Of a DNA stretch of 9,539 nt, positions 1 through 6,662 are shown one piece after another. Both the position numbers and the translations under genes were made by a program. The stretch is from Campylobacterota bacterium (lineage in GTDB: Bacteria; Campylobacterota; Campylobacteria; Campylobacterales; Sulfurovaceae), in NCBI GenBank assembly GCA_030595845.1, contig JAUVCL010000075.1, positions 1-9,539 on the forward strand, read 5' to 3'. The notes below the pieces were generated by a model. It was not told the origin of the DNA, did not search any database, and was given only the letters and a program-made list of their open reading frames with translations. Position 1 is the stretch's first letter. Each line of letters begins with the position of its first letter.

Positions 1-1
1 A

Positions 2-1693
2 GGTATCTTCGACGGCTACAAAGAGATGGCATTACTTTCTAAGTTTGGTGGAGGTATAGGTTGGGACTGGTCACTGGTTCGGGGTATGGGTTCATACATT
101 GACGGACATAAACATGCTGCAGGGGGGATCGTTCCTTTCTTAAAAATTGCCAATGATGTTGCCATTGCTGTTGACCAACTTGGAACACGTAAAGGTGCAA
201 TCGCTGTTTACATTGAACCTTGGCATGTTGACATTCGTGATTTCCTTGACTTAAAGAAAAACTCTGGAGAGGAGCGTCGTAGAGCACATGACCTTTTCCC
301 AGCAATTTGGTTAAATGATCTCTTTATGGCAAGAGTAGCAGCAGATGAAATGTGGACACTTTTTGATCCATTTGAAGTAAAAGAGTTGACAACACTCTAT
401 GGTGAAGATTTTGAAAAGCGTTACTTGGAACTTGAAAATTCAGATGACGATATTGTCAGAGAGCGTATCTCGGCTAAAGGACTTTGGAAAGAGATGCTTC
501 GTTCTTACTTTGAAACAGGTAACCCTTTCCTTACATTTAAAGATACGGCCAACAGAGCAAACCCTAACAAACATGCAGGGGTGATTAGATCTACAAACCT
601 TTGTACGGAGATCTTTCAAAATACAGGTCCCAATACCTATAAGACACAGTTTACATTTGAAGATGGCACAGTAGAAGCTTATGATGAAAATGAAATGTTG
701 ACAGTAGACAACGGCATGACAAAACCAGCGAAGAAAGTGACTGCACTTGACAGTTTAAACGGTAAACAGATCTGGATCGTAGACAAAGAAAAAACAGACG
801 GTGATACGGCAGTATGTAACCTTGCTTCTGTTAACTTGTCAAAAGTAAATACGACAGAAGACTTGGCACGTGTTGTCCCAACTGCTATTCGGATGCTTGA
901 CAATGTCATTGACTTAAACTTCTATCCTCTTGCAAAAGTGAAAAAGACAAATGAGAAATCAAGATCGATAGGTCTTGGTGTTATGGGTGAAGCCCAGATG
1001 CTAGCAGAAGAGAAAATAGAGTGGGGAAGTCATACACACTTTACAAAGATCGATGAAGTGATGGAATCATTTTCATACTATACGATTGAAGCATCTAGTA
1101 ACCTTGCGCTTGAAAAAGGAAAGTATCCGACTTTTGATGGTTCGGATTGGTCAAAAGGTATTTTCCCTATTGACAAGGCAAATGATAATGCATGTAAACT
1201 TGTTGACAGAGGTGGACTCTTTGGTTACAGTCATGACTGGCAAGCCTTAAAAGAAAAAGTAAAAACAGATGGTATGAGAAATGGTTACCTTATGGCCATT
1301 GCGCCTACTTCGTCAATCTCTATCTTGACAGGGACAACACAAGCTATTGAACCTGTTTATAAAAGAAAGTGGTTTGAAGAAAATCTTTCAGGACTGATTC
1401 CTGTTGTCGCACCAAACTTGTCTGCAGATACTTGGCAGTACTATACACCAGCATATGACCTTGATCAAAACCTACTTATAAAAGCAGGGGCTATACGTCA
1501 AAAGTGGTTAGACCAGGGGCAATCGTTAAACATCTTTATTACACTTGACAAAGCAAGTGGTAAGTACTTGAATGAGATTTACATGAATGCCTGGAAGTTT
1601 GGGTTGAAGTCAACGTATTATTTACGTTCTCAGTCTCCTGAGTCTTCTGGAGATGTTGAGGACCGTTCACAAGAATGTGTGGGTTGTCAATAG
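2..1693 (+). CDS. nrdA: Ribonucleoside-diphosphate reductase class Ia, large (alpha, R1) subunit, 5'-truncated by window edge
   Basis: Catalytic subunit that reduces ribonucleoside diphosphates to deoxyribonucleotides in the cytoplasm, with NrdB supplying the tyrosyl radical. The frame is open from base 2; the ATG at 26 is internal, and roughly 200-230 residues (ATP cone and the first redox cysteine) are missing to the left. Numbering from that ATG: NLCTE at 191-195 matches the E. coli active-site Asn-Cys-Glu triad (C193 is the thiyl cysteine), C264 in AVCNLASVNL matches the second redox cysteine, Y531-Y532 match the radical-transfer tyrosine pair, and the tail CVGC (C551, C554) is the thioredoxin/glutaredoxin-reducible pair. 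C193 and C264 are 71 residues apart against 23 in E. coli, so about 48 residues are inserted there. Residues 423-442 (AIAPTSS through AIEP) match the family's conserved substrate-phosphate loop. The stop is TAG at 1691. The family assignment is secure. Confidence 0.96.
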   Translation, partial: GIFDGYKEMALLSKFGGGIGWDWSLVRGMGSYIDGHKHAAGGIVPFLKIANDVAIAVDQLGTRKGAIAVYIEPWHVDIRDFLDLKKNSGEERRRAHDLFPAIWLNDLFMARVAADEMWTLFDPFEVKELTTLYGEDFEKRYLELENSDDDIVRERISAKGLWKEMLRSYFETGNPFLTFKDTANRANPNKHAGVIRSTNLCTEIFQNTGPNTYKTQFTFEDGTVEAYDENEMLTVDNGMTKPAKKVTALDSLNGKQIWIVDKEKTDGDTAVCNLASVNLSKVNTTEDLARVVPTAIRMLDNVIDLNFYPLAKVKKTNEKSRSIGLGVMGEAQMLAEEKIEWGSHTHFTKIDEVMESFSYYTIEASSNLALEKGKYPTFDGSDWSKGIFPIDKANDNACKLVDRGGLFGYSHDWQALKEKVKTDGMRNGYLMAIAPTSSISILTGTTQAIEPVYKRKWFEENLSGLIPVVAPNLSADTWQYYTPAYDLDQNLLIKAGAIRQKWLDQGQSLNIFITLDKASGKYLNEIYMNAWKFGLKSTYYLRSQSPESSGDVEDRSQECVGCQ

Positions 1694-1709
1694 TCTAGGA
1701 GTTTTACTT

Positions 1710-1733
1710 GTTCAACAGCTCCTGCTGTTGAAC
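1710..1733. repeat. 24-nt perfect palindrome, hairpin just after nrdA
   Basis: GTTCAACAGC (1710-1719) and GCTGTTGAAC (1724-1733) form a perfect 10-bp stem around a TCCT loop, 16 nt after the nrdA stop. It could slow or end nrdA transcription or protect the 3' end, but no proper T-run follows (the next bases are TTCTATCGG), so a classical intrinsic terminator is doubtful. A second related palindrome in opposite sense lies at 1790-1813, with 18 of 24 positions identical after reverse complementing. That points to a dispersed palindromic repeat more than to a dedicated terminator. Confidence 0.7.
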
Positions 1734-1789
1734 TTCTATCGGACTACAAATCATAAAGATATCTTTTTAATATATAAATACCGATGTAG

Positions 1790-1813
1790 GTTTCACAGCT
1801 GGAGCTGAGAAAC
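1790..1813. repeat. Second 24-nt palindrome, inverted relative of 1710-1733
   Basis: The arms GTTTC (1790-1794) and GAAAC (1809-1813) are followed inward by an A/A mismatch and then CAGCT/AGCTG around a GG centre. The core AGCTGGAGCT is shared, in reverse complement, with the first palindrome. From memory, it resembles the core of a palindrome scattered through many proteobacterial and cyanobacterial genomes (outer arms GTTCCC/GGGAAC). Only these two clear copies are visible here, so family membership is inference. Confidence 0.6.
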
Positions 1814-2119
1814 AAGAAAACGCTGCTAATTTGATTTAATTAGTATTTGTAAAGTTTTGTAGTAAATAGGTTGTCATGTTGAATTATTGTGTCAATCTAG
1901 TATTGACAGATGGATTCATTGTTTAAACTGCTTTACATTTTCATATTTGAAGATTATTGAGTCAAATCAGAAAATAATTGATGTAAAGTTATAAAAATCA
2001 CTAGAAATCTATATAAAACTACCTAAAAGACAAAATAAGATACTTTAAGACCTTTTTTAACCCATGGTATGGGAAAAATAATAAAAATGCTTATTTTAGC
2101 TAATAAAAATAGGGTATTT
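1814..2119. other. AT-rich non-coding stretch with small dyads
   Basis: I see no convincing gene in this convergent gap between nrdA and gltA. It contains a clean 7-bp dyad TGTCAAT/ATTGACA (1890-1896 and 1902-1908, loop CTAGT). It also has nested inverted repeats CTTTACAT/ATGTAAAG (1931-1938 and 1981-1988) enclosing ATTTGA/TCAAAT (1945-1950 and 1962-1967). CCCAT/ATGGG at 2061-2073 has T's before it and A's after it, so it fits a terminator on neither strand. The segment may be a worn mobile-element remnant or untranslated 3' sequence. Confidence 0.4.
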
Positions 2120-2227
2120 GTAGGATGCGTTTGCTAACGCACCTTGAATTTGAACTCTTTGACCCCTTGCGGCGGAATTTTTATTCTTTGCATGTTTATT
2201 ATATGGTGCGTTGAAAACGCACCCTAC
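2120..2227. repeat. About 108-bp element bounded by inverted GTAGGRTGCGTT palindromes (MITE/BIME-like)
   Basis: The left end (2120-2143) begins GTAGGATGCGTT and ends AACGCACC. The right end (2205-2227) is nearly its reverse complement, GGTGCGTT then GAA then AACGCACC and CTAC. Each end is also a hairpin by itself: TGCGTT/AACGCA on the left and GGTGCGTT/AACGCACC on the right. About 60 bp of non-repeated sequence lies between. The right end is 2 bp from the gltA stop codon, so gltA mRNA would carry this hairpin immediately after its stop. From memory, GTAGGGTGCGTT...AACGCACC palindromes are common dispersed repeats in many bacteria. No target duplication is evident, so mobility is unproven. Confidence 0.65.
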
Positions 2228-2229
2228 GA

Positions 2230-3513
2230 TTATTCTCCAATATATAATTGTCTCGGTCGTGCAATTTTAGATGTTTTGTCTTTTTTGAATTCTATCCATT
2301 GTGTTATCCATCCAACTGTTCGACCAATTACAAAAATTGGAGTGAACATAGATTTTGGTATTTGAAGGGCAGTTAAAATGATTCCGGTGTAAAAATCTAT
2401 ATTGGGGTAAAGATTACGTGAAATAAAATAATCATCACTCAAGGCAATCTCTTCTATTTTTCGGGCAATTGCCATAAGCTCAGTATCTAGGTTTAATTCT
2501 TCTCTTAGCTCATCTTGCAAGTTTTTGAGTATTTTGGCTCTTGGGTCAAAATTTTTATAGACTCTGTGTCCAAATCCCATGAGCCGAAAGTCATCATCCG
2601 GGTCTTTGGCTCTTTTAATGAATGCTTCAACATTTTCCACAGACCCAATGTATTCAAGTTGGGCAATAACTGATTCATTCGCTCCTCCGTGTGCCCGTCC
2701 CCAAAGTGCCGAGATACCTGAACTTATGGCAACATAAGGGTGTGCTCCTGTTGAAGCAACTCCACGCACTACAGTAGTGGAAGCATTTTGTTCATGATCT
2801 GCGTGTAGAGTGAAGATGGTGTCTAGGGCACGTACTTCCACATCTTTTATATCTTCATGTCCATTTGCACAAAGGTGCATTTTCCCTCCGGGGTAGGCAC
2901 GCATCATAGTTAAGAAGTTTTTTGTAAAACCTAGGTCGATGTCTGGCTGTATGAAAGGAATACCCAGTGAATGACGGTACGCAAAGGCTGCGATAGTAGG
3001 CATCTTAGAGATGATGCGATGTGCCATCTCTAAGAATTCTTCTTCATGGGTCATATCTAAGTGATCATTATAAAATGTAGAGAGTGCCGTGACAGCTGCA
3101 GAGAGCGTTGCCATGGGGTGTGCATTGTCAGGGAAGGCATTAAAGAGATGGCGTAGCCCTTCATGTAAAAATGCCCGGTGGCGTATTTCTAAGTCAAATT
3201 TATAAAGTTCTTCTTCTGAAGGTAAACGGCTGTTCAAGAGTAAAAAACATGTTTCAAGATAGGTATGGTTATTGGCTAGCTCTTCTATGGCTATGCCACG
3301 GTAACGAAGTTCTCCTTTACCTCCATCTATGAAGGTAACGGTTGACTCACAAGCGGCAGTAGCAGTGAACCCAGGGTCATAAGTGAACATGCCTGAATCT
3401 GCAAAAAAGGTACGTATATCTACAACGCAAGACCCTCTTGTTCCCTCTAGTATCTTATATTCGTAGCTGTCCCCAGTCATATTATTTGTGAGTGTCATAG
3501 TATTTTTTTTCAT
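2230..3513 (-). CDS. gltA: Citrate synthase, hexameric bacterial type
   Basis: Condenses oxaloacetate and acetyl-CoA to citrate, the entry step of the oxidative TCA cycle, in the cytoplasm. The 427-residue product is full length. The motif LHADHEQNAST (H237, H240) binds substrate, H275 in WGRAHGGANE and D373 in NIDFYTG are the catalytic pair, and H316 lies in GFGHRVYKNFDPRA. R398 in GRTVGW and the arginines of KIARPRQ match E. coli substrate-binding arginines. The protein ends at RQLYIGE, about 12 residues sooner than the E. coli enzyme as I remember it, with about 11 extra residues at the N-terminus. The ATG at 3511-3513 is preceded by AAAAGGATT with about 8 nt spacing, so this start is well supported. 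The gene lies 72 bp downstream of mqo on the same strand, with its own probable promoter in that gap. Confidence 0.97.
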   Translation of the reverse strand: MKKNTMTLTNNMTGDSYEYKILEGTRGSCVVDIRTFFADSGMFTYDPGFTATAACESTVTFIDGGKGELRYRGIAIEELANNHTYLETCFLLLNSRLPSEEELYKFDLEIRHRAFLHEGLRHLFNAFPDNAHPMATLSAAVTALSTFYNDHLDMTHEEEFLEMAHRIISKMPTIAAFAYRHSLGIPFIQPDIDLGFTKNFLTMMRAYPGGKMHLCANGHEDIKDVEVRALDTIFTLHADHEQNASTTVVRGVASTGAHPYVAISSGISALWGRAHGGANESVIAQLEYIGSVENVEAFIKRAKDPDDDFRLMGFGHRVYKNFDPRAKILKNLQDELREELNLDTELMAIARKIEEIALSDDYFISRNLYPNIDFYTGIILTALQIPKSMFTPIFVIGRTVGWITQWIEFKKDKTSKIARPRQLYIGE

Positions 3514-3545
3514 GATAATAATCCTTTTTACGGAAATATCCTAAT

Positions 3546-3584
3546 TATTTTTACTATAACTTATGTGTGTAGAATATGTGTGTA
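3546..3584 (-). promoter_or_regulatory. Probable gltA promoter with direct decamer repeat
   Basis: On the minus strand TATAGT (3558-3553) is a good -10 box, placing the start of transcription near 3546 and giving a leader of about 32 nt. There is no TTGACA-like -35 box, as is common in Campylobacterota. Its place is taken by two identical decamers TACACACATA (3584-3575 and 3571-3562), 13 nt start to start, the second ending 3 nt before the -10 box. A direct repeat in this position suggests a regulator site. The regulator is unknown. Confidence 0.45.
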
Positions 3585-3585
3585 T

Positions 3586-4950
3586 TTACTCCGTCAGATC
3601 TTTTAAAAATTGTGTTTCATCATATTCAAGGCCAAGAAAATCAACGATGACCTTTAGGTCTCTTTCGGCATTTCCAAGACAGGAGGTGGCCCCAGGGCTT
3701 GGTGTCATGTTGAAGATCAAGCCGTTACCTGGATTGATAGAGGCTTCTCCTAGCATGAGTTTTTCTTTTTCTTTATCTAAAACCTGCGGTCTTACCCCAC
3801 CAAAACCATTGGCATACTCTATGTCATCTACACTTAAGGCCGGTACGATTTTTCTGGCATCTTGTACAAAGAGTTTTTTATTAATCAAAGGCACTTCAAA
3901 TAAAAAGTTTTTAAAGATGTAATTTCTAATATCACTGTCTTTGAGCAGATCCCAAAATATTTTGATTATTTTTGAATCAAAATTCAGTGTTTTCCAAAAG
4001 TCCATGTAGGTACCGGGTTTAAATCTTTCAAGCTTTGGAAGCATAAGTGCTGTGGGTCCAAACCTTGTTTTACCCTCAGCTAAGATATCAGGATCCCCAT
4101 GAAGCGCGGCAAAGGGGAGTTTGTTATTCTGTACCATATAGACTTTTCCATTTAAAAAATGACCATCAGTCATGTAAAAACTGCCTGCCATAGGCAAACA
4201 TCCCATATGTTTTCCATAACCCATTTGGTGTGCTATAAAGAGTGAGTGTGCACCTGCATTGACAACCACAAAATCAGCAGTATACTGTTCACCTTTTGTC
4301 GTAGTGACTTTAAACGTTTTATCTGCCAGTTCTTCGATCGTATTTACCTGTGAATGGTAAAAGATGTCTGTTATCGCATCAGATGCTTTTTCTGCCTCTA
4401 AAGCAAGTGCTTCAGACATTTTACCAAAGTCAACGGTGGTGTATTGTGTGGATGTTCCCATCGCTATGATCGGCTCAGGGCGTACTTTTGTCTGCTCTTT
4501 ATCGGCATAGACCACTTTTGGTTCAAGTTCTTTCAGCTTTTCAGCATCCCAAAGTTCAAGATAAGGGAAGACTTCTTTAAATTCATGGTATCTGTTCTCA
4601 ATAAAACGTACTTCTTTTTCTCCCACACCCAGTGCCATCTTCTGATGTGAAAACATGATCTTCTCTTCCAGTCCATACTGTAGACAGAAATTCTCTACCA
4701 TTTTTGCTGTTCTTTTGGTAATCTTTGCTTTTTCCAATGTGTAATTTGTCTCTATATCACCTATATGGATCGTTTGAGAGTTACTTGTACCTTTGGTGTT
4801 CAAGGTTGCTAGGGCTTCATATTTTTCAAGCAGACATAGAGATTTTACGTTTGTGTATTTTGCCAATTCATAAAAAATCGCTGTCCCTGATATCCCTCCA
4901 CCGACAATCAAAACATCATAATGTTTACTTTTCACTGTTTGCTTCTCCAT
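3586..4950 (-). CDS. mqo: Malate:quinone oxidoreductase, short Helicobacter-type
   Basis: Membrane-associated FAD enzyme that oxidises malate to oxaloacetate and passes electrons to quinone, replacing or supplementing NAD-dependent malate dehydrogenase. The 454 residues match the H. pylori Mqo pattern I remember, shorter than the E. coli enzyme. The N-terminal FAD-binding motif is GGGISG (17-22), with E42 closing the second beta strand. Family blocks follow: SNSQTIHIGDIETNY (56-70), NAGAHS (231-236), GCLPMAGSFY (250-259), AALHGDPD (281-288), TRFGPTAL (295-302), FGGVRPQVLD (383-392) and MTPSPGATSCLGNA (415-428). There is no transmembrane segment, so membrane contact is presumably peripheral. 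The ATG is 3 bp after the upstream gene's stop and has no clear ribosome site. An in-frame GTG five codons in (4933-4935) sits about 9 nt after GGAG and is a credible alternative. The product feeds oxaloacetate to GltA, encoded next. Confidence 0.95.
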   Translation of the reverse strand: MEKQTVKSKHYDVLIVGGGISGTAIFYELAKYTNVKSLCLLEKYEALATLNTKGTSNSQTIHIGDIETNYTLEKAKITKRTAKMVENFCLQYGLEEKIMFSHQKMALGVGEKEVRFIENRYHEFKEVFPYLELWDAEKLKELEPKVVYADKEQTKVRPEPIIAMGTSTQYTTVDFGKMSEALALEAEKASDAITDIFYHSQVNTIEELADKTFKVTTTKGEQYTADFVVVNAGAHSLFIAHQMGYGKHMGCLPMAGSFYMTDGHFLNGKVYMVQNNKLPFAALHGDPDILAEGKTRFGPTALMLPKLERFKPGTYMDFWKTLNFDSKIIKIFWDLLKDSDIRNYIFKNFLFEVPLINKKLFVQDARKIVPALSVDDIEYANGFGGVRPQVLDKEKEKLMLGEASINPGNGLIFNMTPSPGATSCLGNAERDLKVIVDFLGLEYDETQFLKDLTE

Positions 4951-4953
4951 TTT

Positions 4954-6066
4954 TTAAAGTGCTTCTAATTGTATCGCCAGATCTTCAGCGATCTTTTTAT
5001 AATTTCTTATGTCCAATAATCTTTTTTGACCTTTGACACCTACATCTGCAATCTCTTCTTTACTTAAAGAGATGATGTATTCGATTTTTTCTTTGATGTC
5101 ATTTGTTTCAAATTGACAAAACCAGGCATCTTTACAATCTGTAAAAATTTGATTGGTATGTCCGGAATTTGTCATGATACAGGGGACTGCAGAGGAGTAG
5201 TAATTAAGTATCTTTACAGGAGTTGAAGTGTTATAGACCGGAATATTCGGCAAAAGTGCCACACCTATGTCAGCCTTGGCAATGAGATCAAGCAGTTCAT
5301 CTTTGTTTTTAGCCCTGTGTATCTCAATATTATTTTCAAGGTTTTTATATTTTCTAACCATTTCAAGAGCGTATTGAGAGTCTCTGGTTGAAATGCATAG
5401 TCTCCAGCTGTCACTTGCTACTTTTGAAAAAGCTTCCAGAACGGTTTCAAATTCCCTTATTTTATCAAGTGTACCTGCATAAAAAAATCTTTTTTCGTCT
5501 CCCTCATGCTGTATGTTCGGATGCAGTATATTTGGATCTATACCGGGAGGACAAATAATTGTTTTAGTATTTACCCCAGGTAAAAACTCCTCATGCATAC
5601 TTTGGGAAGTAGGTAAAAAGGCATCACACATGTTGATGATCTTTGTTTCAGTTTTAGTTTTAAATTTATCAGTGATAGCATTGAAGAAGCTGACTTCTCC
5701 TTTTGCTATATCAGACTGCATTTTGTTTGTTCTTTTTGGAAAAGAGAGTCTAAATGCCGTTTTATAGCGGTACTTGTCTTTTTCTTTTAATACCTGTTTC
5801 ATAATGTCTATATTGTTTCTGACCATCACATAGTCATAGCTCTTCATAGAAACATTATTTCTGTTCAGTTCATCAAGCAGTACATTTTTGTATCTTGAAG
5901 GTACCGTAAACCTATGTGCATCTTTACGTTCAAAATCAGATTTGAATTCTGTAAAATAGACGATATCTACATGCATATATTTTTTGAGATACGTTTCAAA
6001 GAGTGGGGCGATGAAACTATGGTCAACATATTCATCTTGATCTGTTATATAGAGAAGTTTTTTCAT
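4954..6066 (-). CDS. GT-B fold glycosyltransferase-like protein (GT4/group 1 type)
   Basis: Probably a cytoplasmic transferase moving a sugar from a nucleotide donor to an envelope glycan or other acceptor; the substrate is unknown. In its 370 residues the C-terminal half carries the GT-B donor-domain signature: FFYAGTLDKIREFETVLEAF (194-213), IAKADIGVALLP (262-273) and PVKILNYYSSAVPCIMTNSG (283-302). The usual EX7E acidic pair of GT4 enzymes appears as T280 and N288, and the Glu often found after the SG is Q306, so catalysis or donor choice may be unusual. The N-terminal half starts MKKLLYITDQDEYVDHSF and has no signal peptide or membrane segment. The ATG at 6064-6066 is preceded by AGGAG at 9 nt. 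Its stop is 3 bp before the mqo ATG, so the two are almost certainly co-transcribed, although no metabolic link is obvious. Confidence 0.75.
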   Translation of the reverse strand: MKKLLYITDQDEYVDHSFIAPLFETYLKKYMHVDIVYFTEFKSDFERKDAHRFTVPSRYKNVLLDELNRNNVSMKSYDYVMVRNNIDIMKQVLKEKDKYRYKTAFRLSFPKRTNKMQSDIAKGEVSFFNAITDKFKTKTETKIINMCDAFLPTSQSMHEEFLPGVNTKTIICPPGIDPNILHPNIQHEGDEKRFFYAGTLDKIREFETVLEAFSKVASDSWRLCISTRDSQYALEMVRKYKNLENNIEIHRAKNKDELLDLIAKADIGVALLPNIPVYNTSTPVKILNYYSSAVPCIMTNSGHTNQIFTDCKDAWFCQFETNDIKEKIEYIISLSKEEIADVGVKGQKRLLDIRNYKKIAEDLAIQLEAL

Positions 6067-6081
6067 GTGTCTTGGCTCCTA

Positions 6082-6094
6082 AAAGTTTATTATA
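6082..6094 (-). promoter_or_regulatory. Probable promoter for the glycosyltransferase-mqo transcript
   Basis: On the minus strand a perfect TATAAT (6094-6089) lies 22 nt before the start codon, giving a short leader of about 16 nt that still contains the AGGAG ribosome site (6080-6076). No recognisable -35 hexamer is present. It diverges from the ppnP promoter within a 96-bp gap. Confidence 0.5.
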
Positions 6095-6132
6095 ACGTGT
6101 TTATGTAGATTTAGCATGTAATATTGTTTAGC

Positions 6133-6145
6133 TATAATTTCTCCA
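6133..6145 (+). promoter_or_regulatory. Probable ppnP promoter
   Basis: A perfect TATAAT (6133-6138) lies 24 nt before the ppnP ATG, with a start of transcription expected near 6145. The ribosome site AAAGG (6152-6156) follows at 6 nt spacing from the ATG. No clear -35 box is visible. The two -10 boxes in this gap are about 39 bp apart and fire outward. Confidence 0.5.
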
Positions 6146-6162
6146 AAAAATAAAGGTGTATC

Positions 6163-6474
6163 ATGAAGCAATTTGATAACGTAACGGTAGAACTAGAAGG
6201 AAACAGCTATTTTGACGGAGCTGTGACAAGCAGAACAGTAAACTTTGCAGATGGCAGTAAAAAAACATTAGGATTTATGTTACCAGGTGAATATGAATTT
6301 GGAACAGCTGAAGCAGAACTTATGGAAATTACCTCAGGGACATTGGATGTGAAACTCCCAAACTCAAATGAGTGGATAAGCATTCAAGGTGGAGAGTCTT
6401 TTGATGTACCTGCAAACAGTAAGTTTCAAGTCAAGGTGAAGATGATCACAGATTATTGTTGTTCTTATCTTTAG
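6163..6474 (+). CDS. ppnP: Pyrimidine/purine nucleoside phosphorylase (DUF1255 / YaiE family)
   Basis: Small cupin-fold enzyme of the E. coli PpnP (YaiE) type, which phosphorolyses several nucleosides to free base and (deoxy)ribose-1-phosphate for nucleotide salvage. The 103-residue product is close to the E. coli length of 94. Family blocks are NSYFDGAV (14-21), GFMLPGEYEFGTAEAELMEI (37-56), SGTLDVKLP (58-66) and FDVPANSKFQVKV (80-92), and it ends DYCCSYL. No signal peptide or membrane segment is present, so it is cytoplasmic. It is transcribed alone, divergently from the glycosyltransferase-mqo block, and 379 bp separate it from nrdB. Its place beside a ribonucleotide reductase gene fits a nucleotide-supply role, but the promoters appear separate. 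Confidence 0.9.
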   Translation: MKQFDNVTVELEGNSYFDGAVTSRTVNFADGSKKTLGFMLPGEYEFGTAEAELMEITSGTLDVKLPNSNEWISIQGGESFDVPANSKFQVKVKMITDYCCSYL

Positions 6475-6566
6475 AGTTCACAGATACTACACAGTAAAAG
6501 ACTATACTACCCCCATGAAAGACAACGAGGCTCCCTTCCCCTCCCCTTTTTCCTTGATGACTTTCT

Positions 6567-6645
6567 AGATAACTTTTTACTTATGCATCTCAGTTTCCCT
6601 ATTGAGATGCTCTCCTTTAAATCGTATGTCCTTAAAAAGTTATCT
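6567..6645. repeat. 79-nt inverted-repeat structure with perfect 13-bp outer stem and inner hairpin
   Basis: AGATAACTTTTTA (6567-6579) is perfectly complementary to TAAAAAGTTATCT (6633-6645). Inside, GCATCTCA (6585-6592) pairs with TGAGATGC (6603-6610), extended by a G-T and a T-A pair around a TTCCCT loop. The stem is interrupted asymmetrically, by 5 nt on one side and 22 nt on the other. Neither strand has a T-run directly after the outer stem, so it is not a simple terminator. It could be a structured RNA in the ppnP 3' region, a small RNA, or a miniature element with 13-bp terminal inverted repeats. No target duplication is seen. Confidence 0.6.
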
Positions 6646-6662
6646 GTCCAAATAAAACTTAA

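Noticed and set aside
611..811. Intein or intein relic inside NrdA
   Set aside because: Ribonucleotide reductases often host inteins near this active site, but the insert is only about 48 residues, has no Cys/Ser start with a His-Asn end at its borders, and resembles an insert I remember in Helicobacter NrdA.
2053..2078. Bidirectional terminator around CCCAT/ATGGG
   Set aside because: The stem is only 5 bp, with T's before and A's after on the plus strand, the reverse of what either transcript would need.
2144..2365. 73-codon plus-strand ORF across the repeat and the gltA 3' end
   Set aside because: It overlaps gltA in antisense and begins inside the palindromic element, with no ribosome site, so it is a shadow frame.
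6531..6555. Intrinsic terminator for ppnP at the CCCCTTTTT tract
   Set aside because: The T-run is preceded by a pyrimidine-rich stretch with no complementary purine arm nearby, so no stem can form directly before it.
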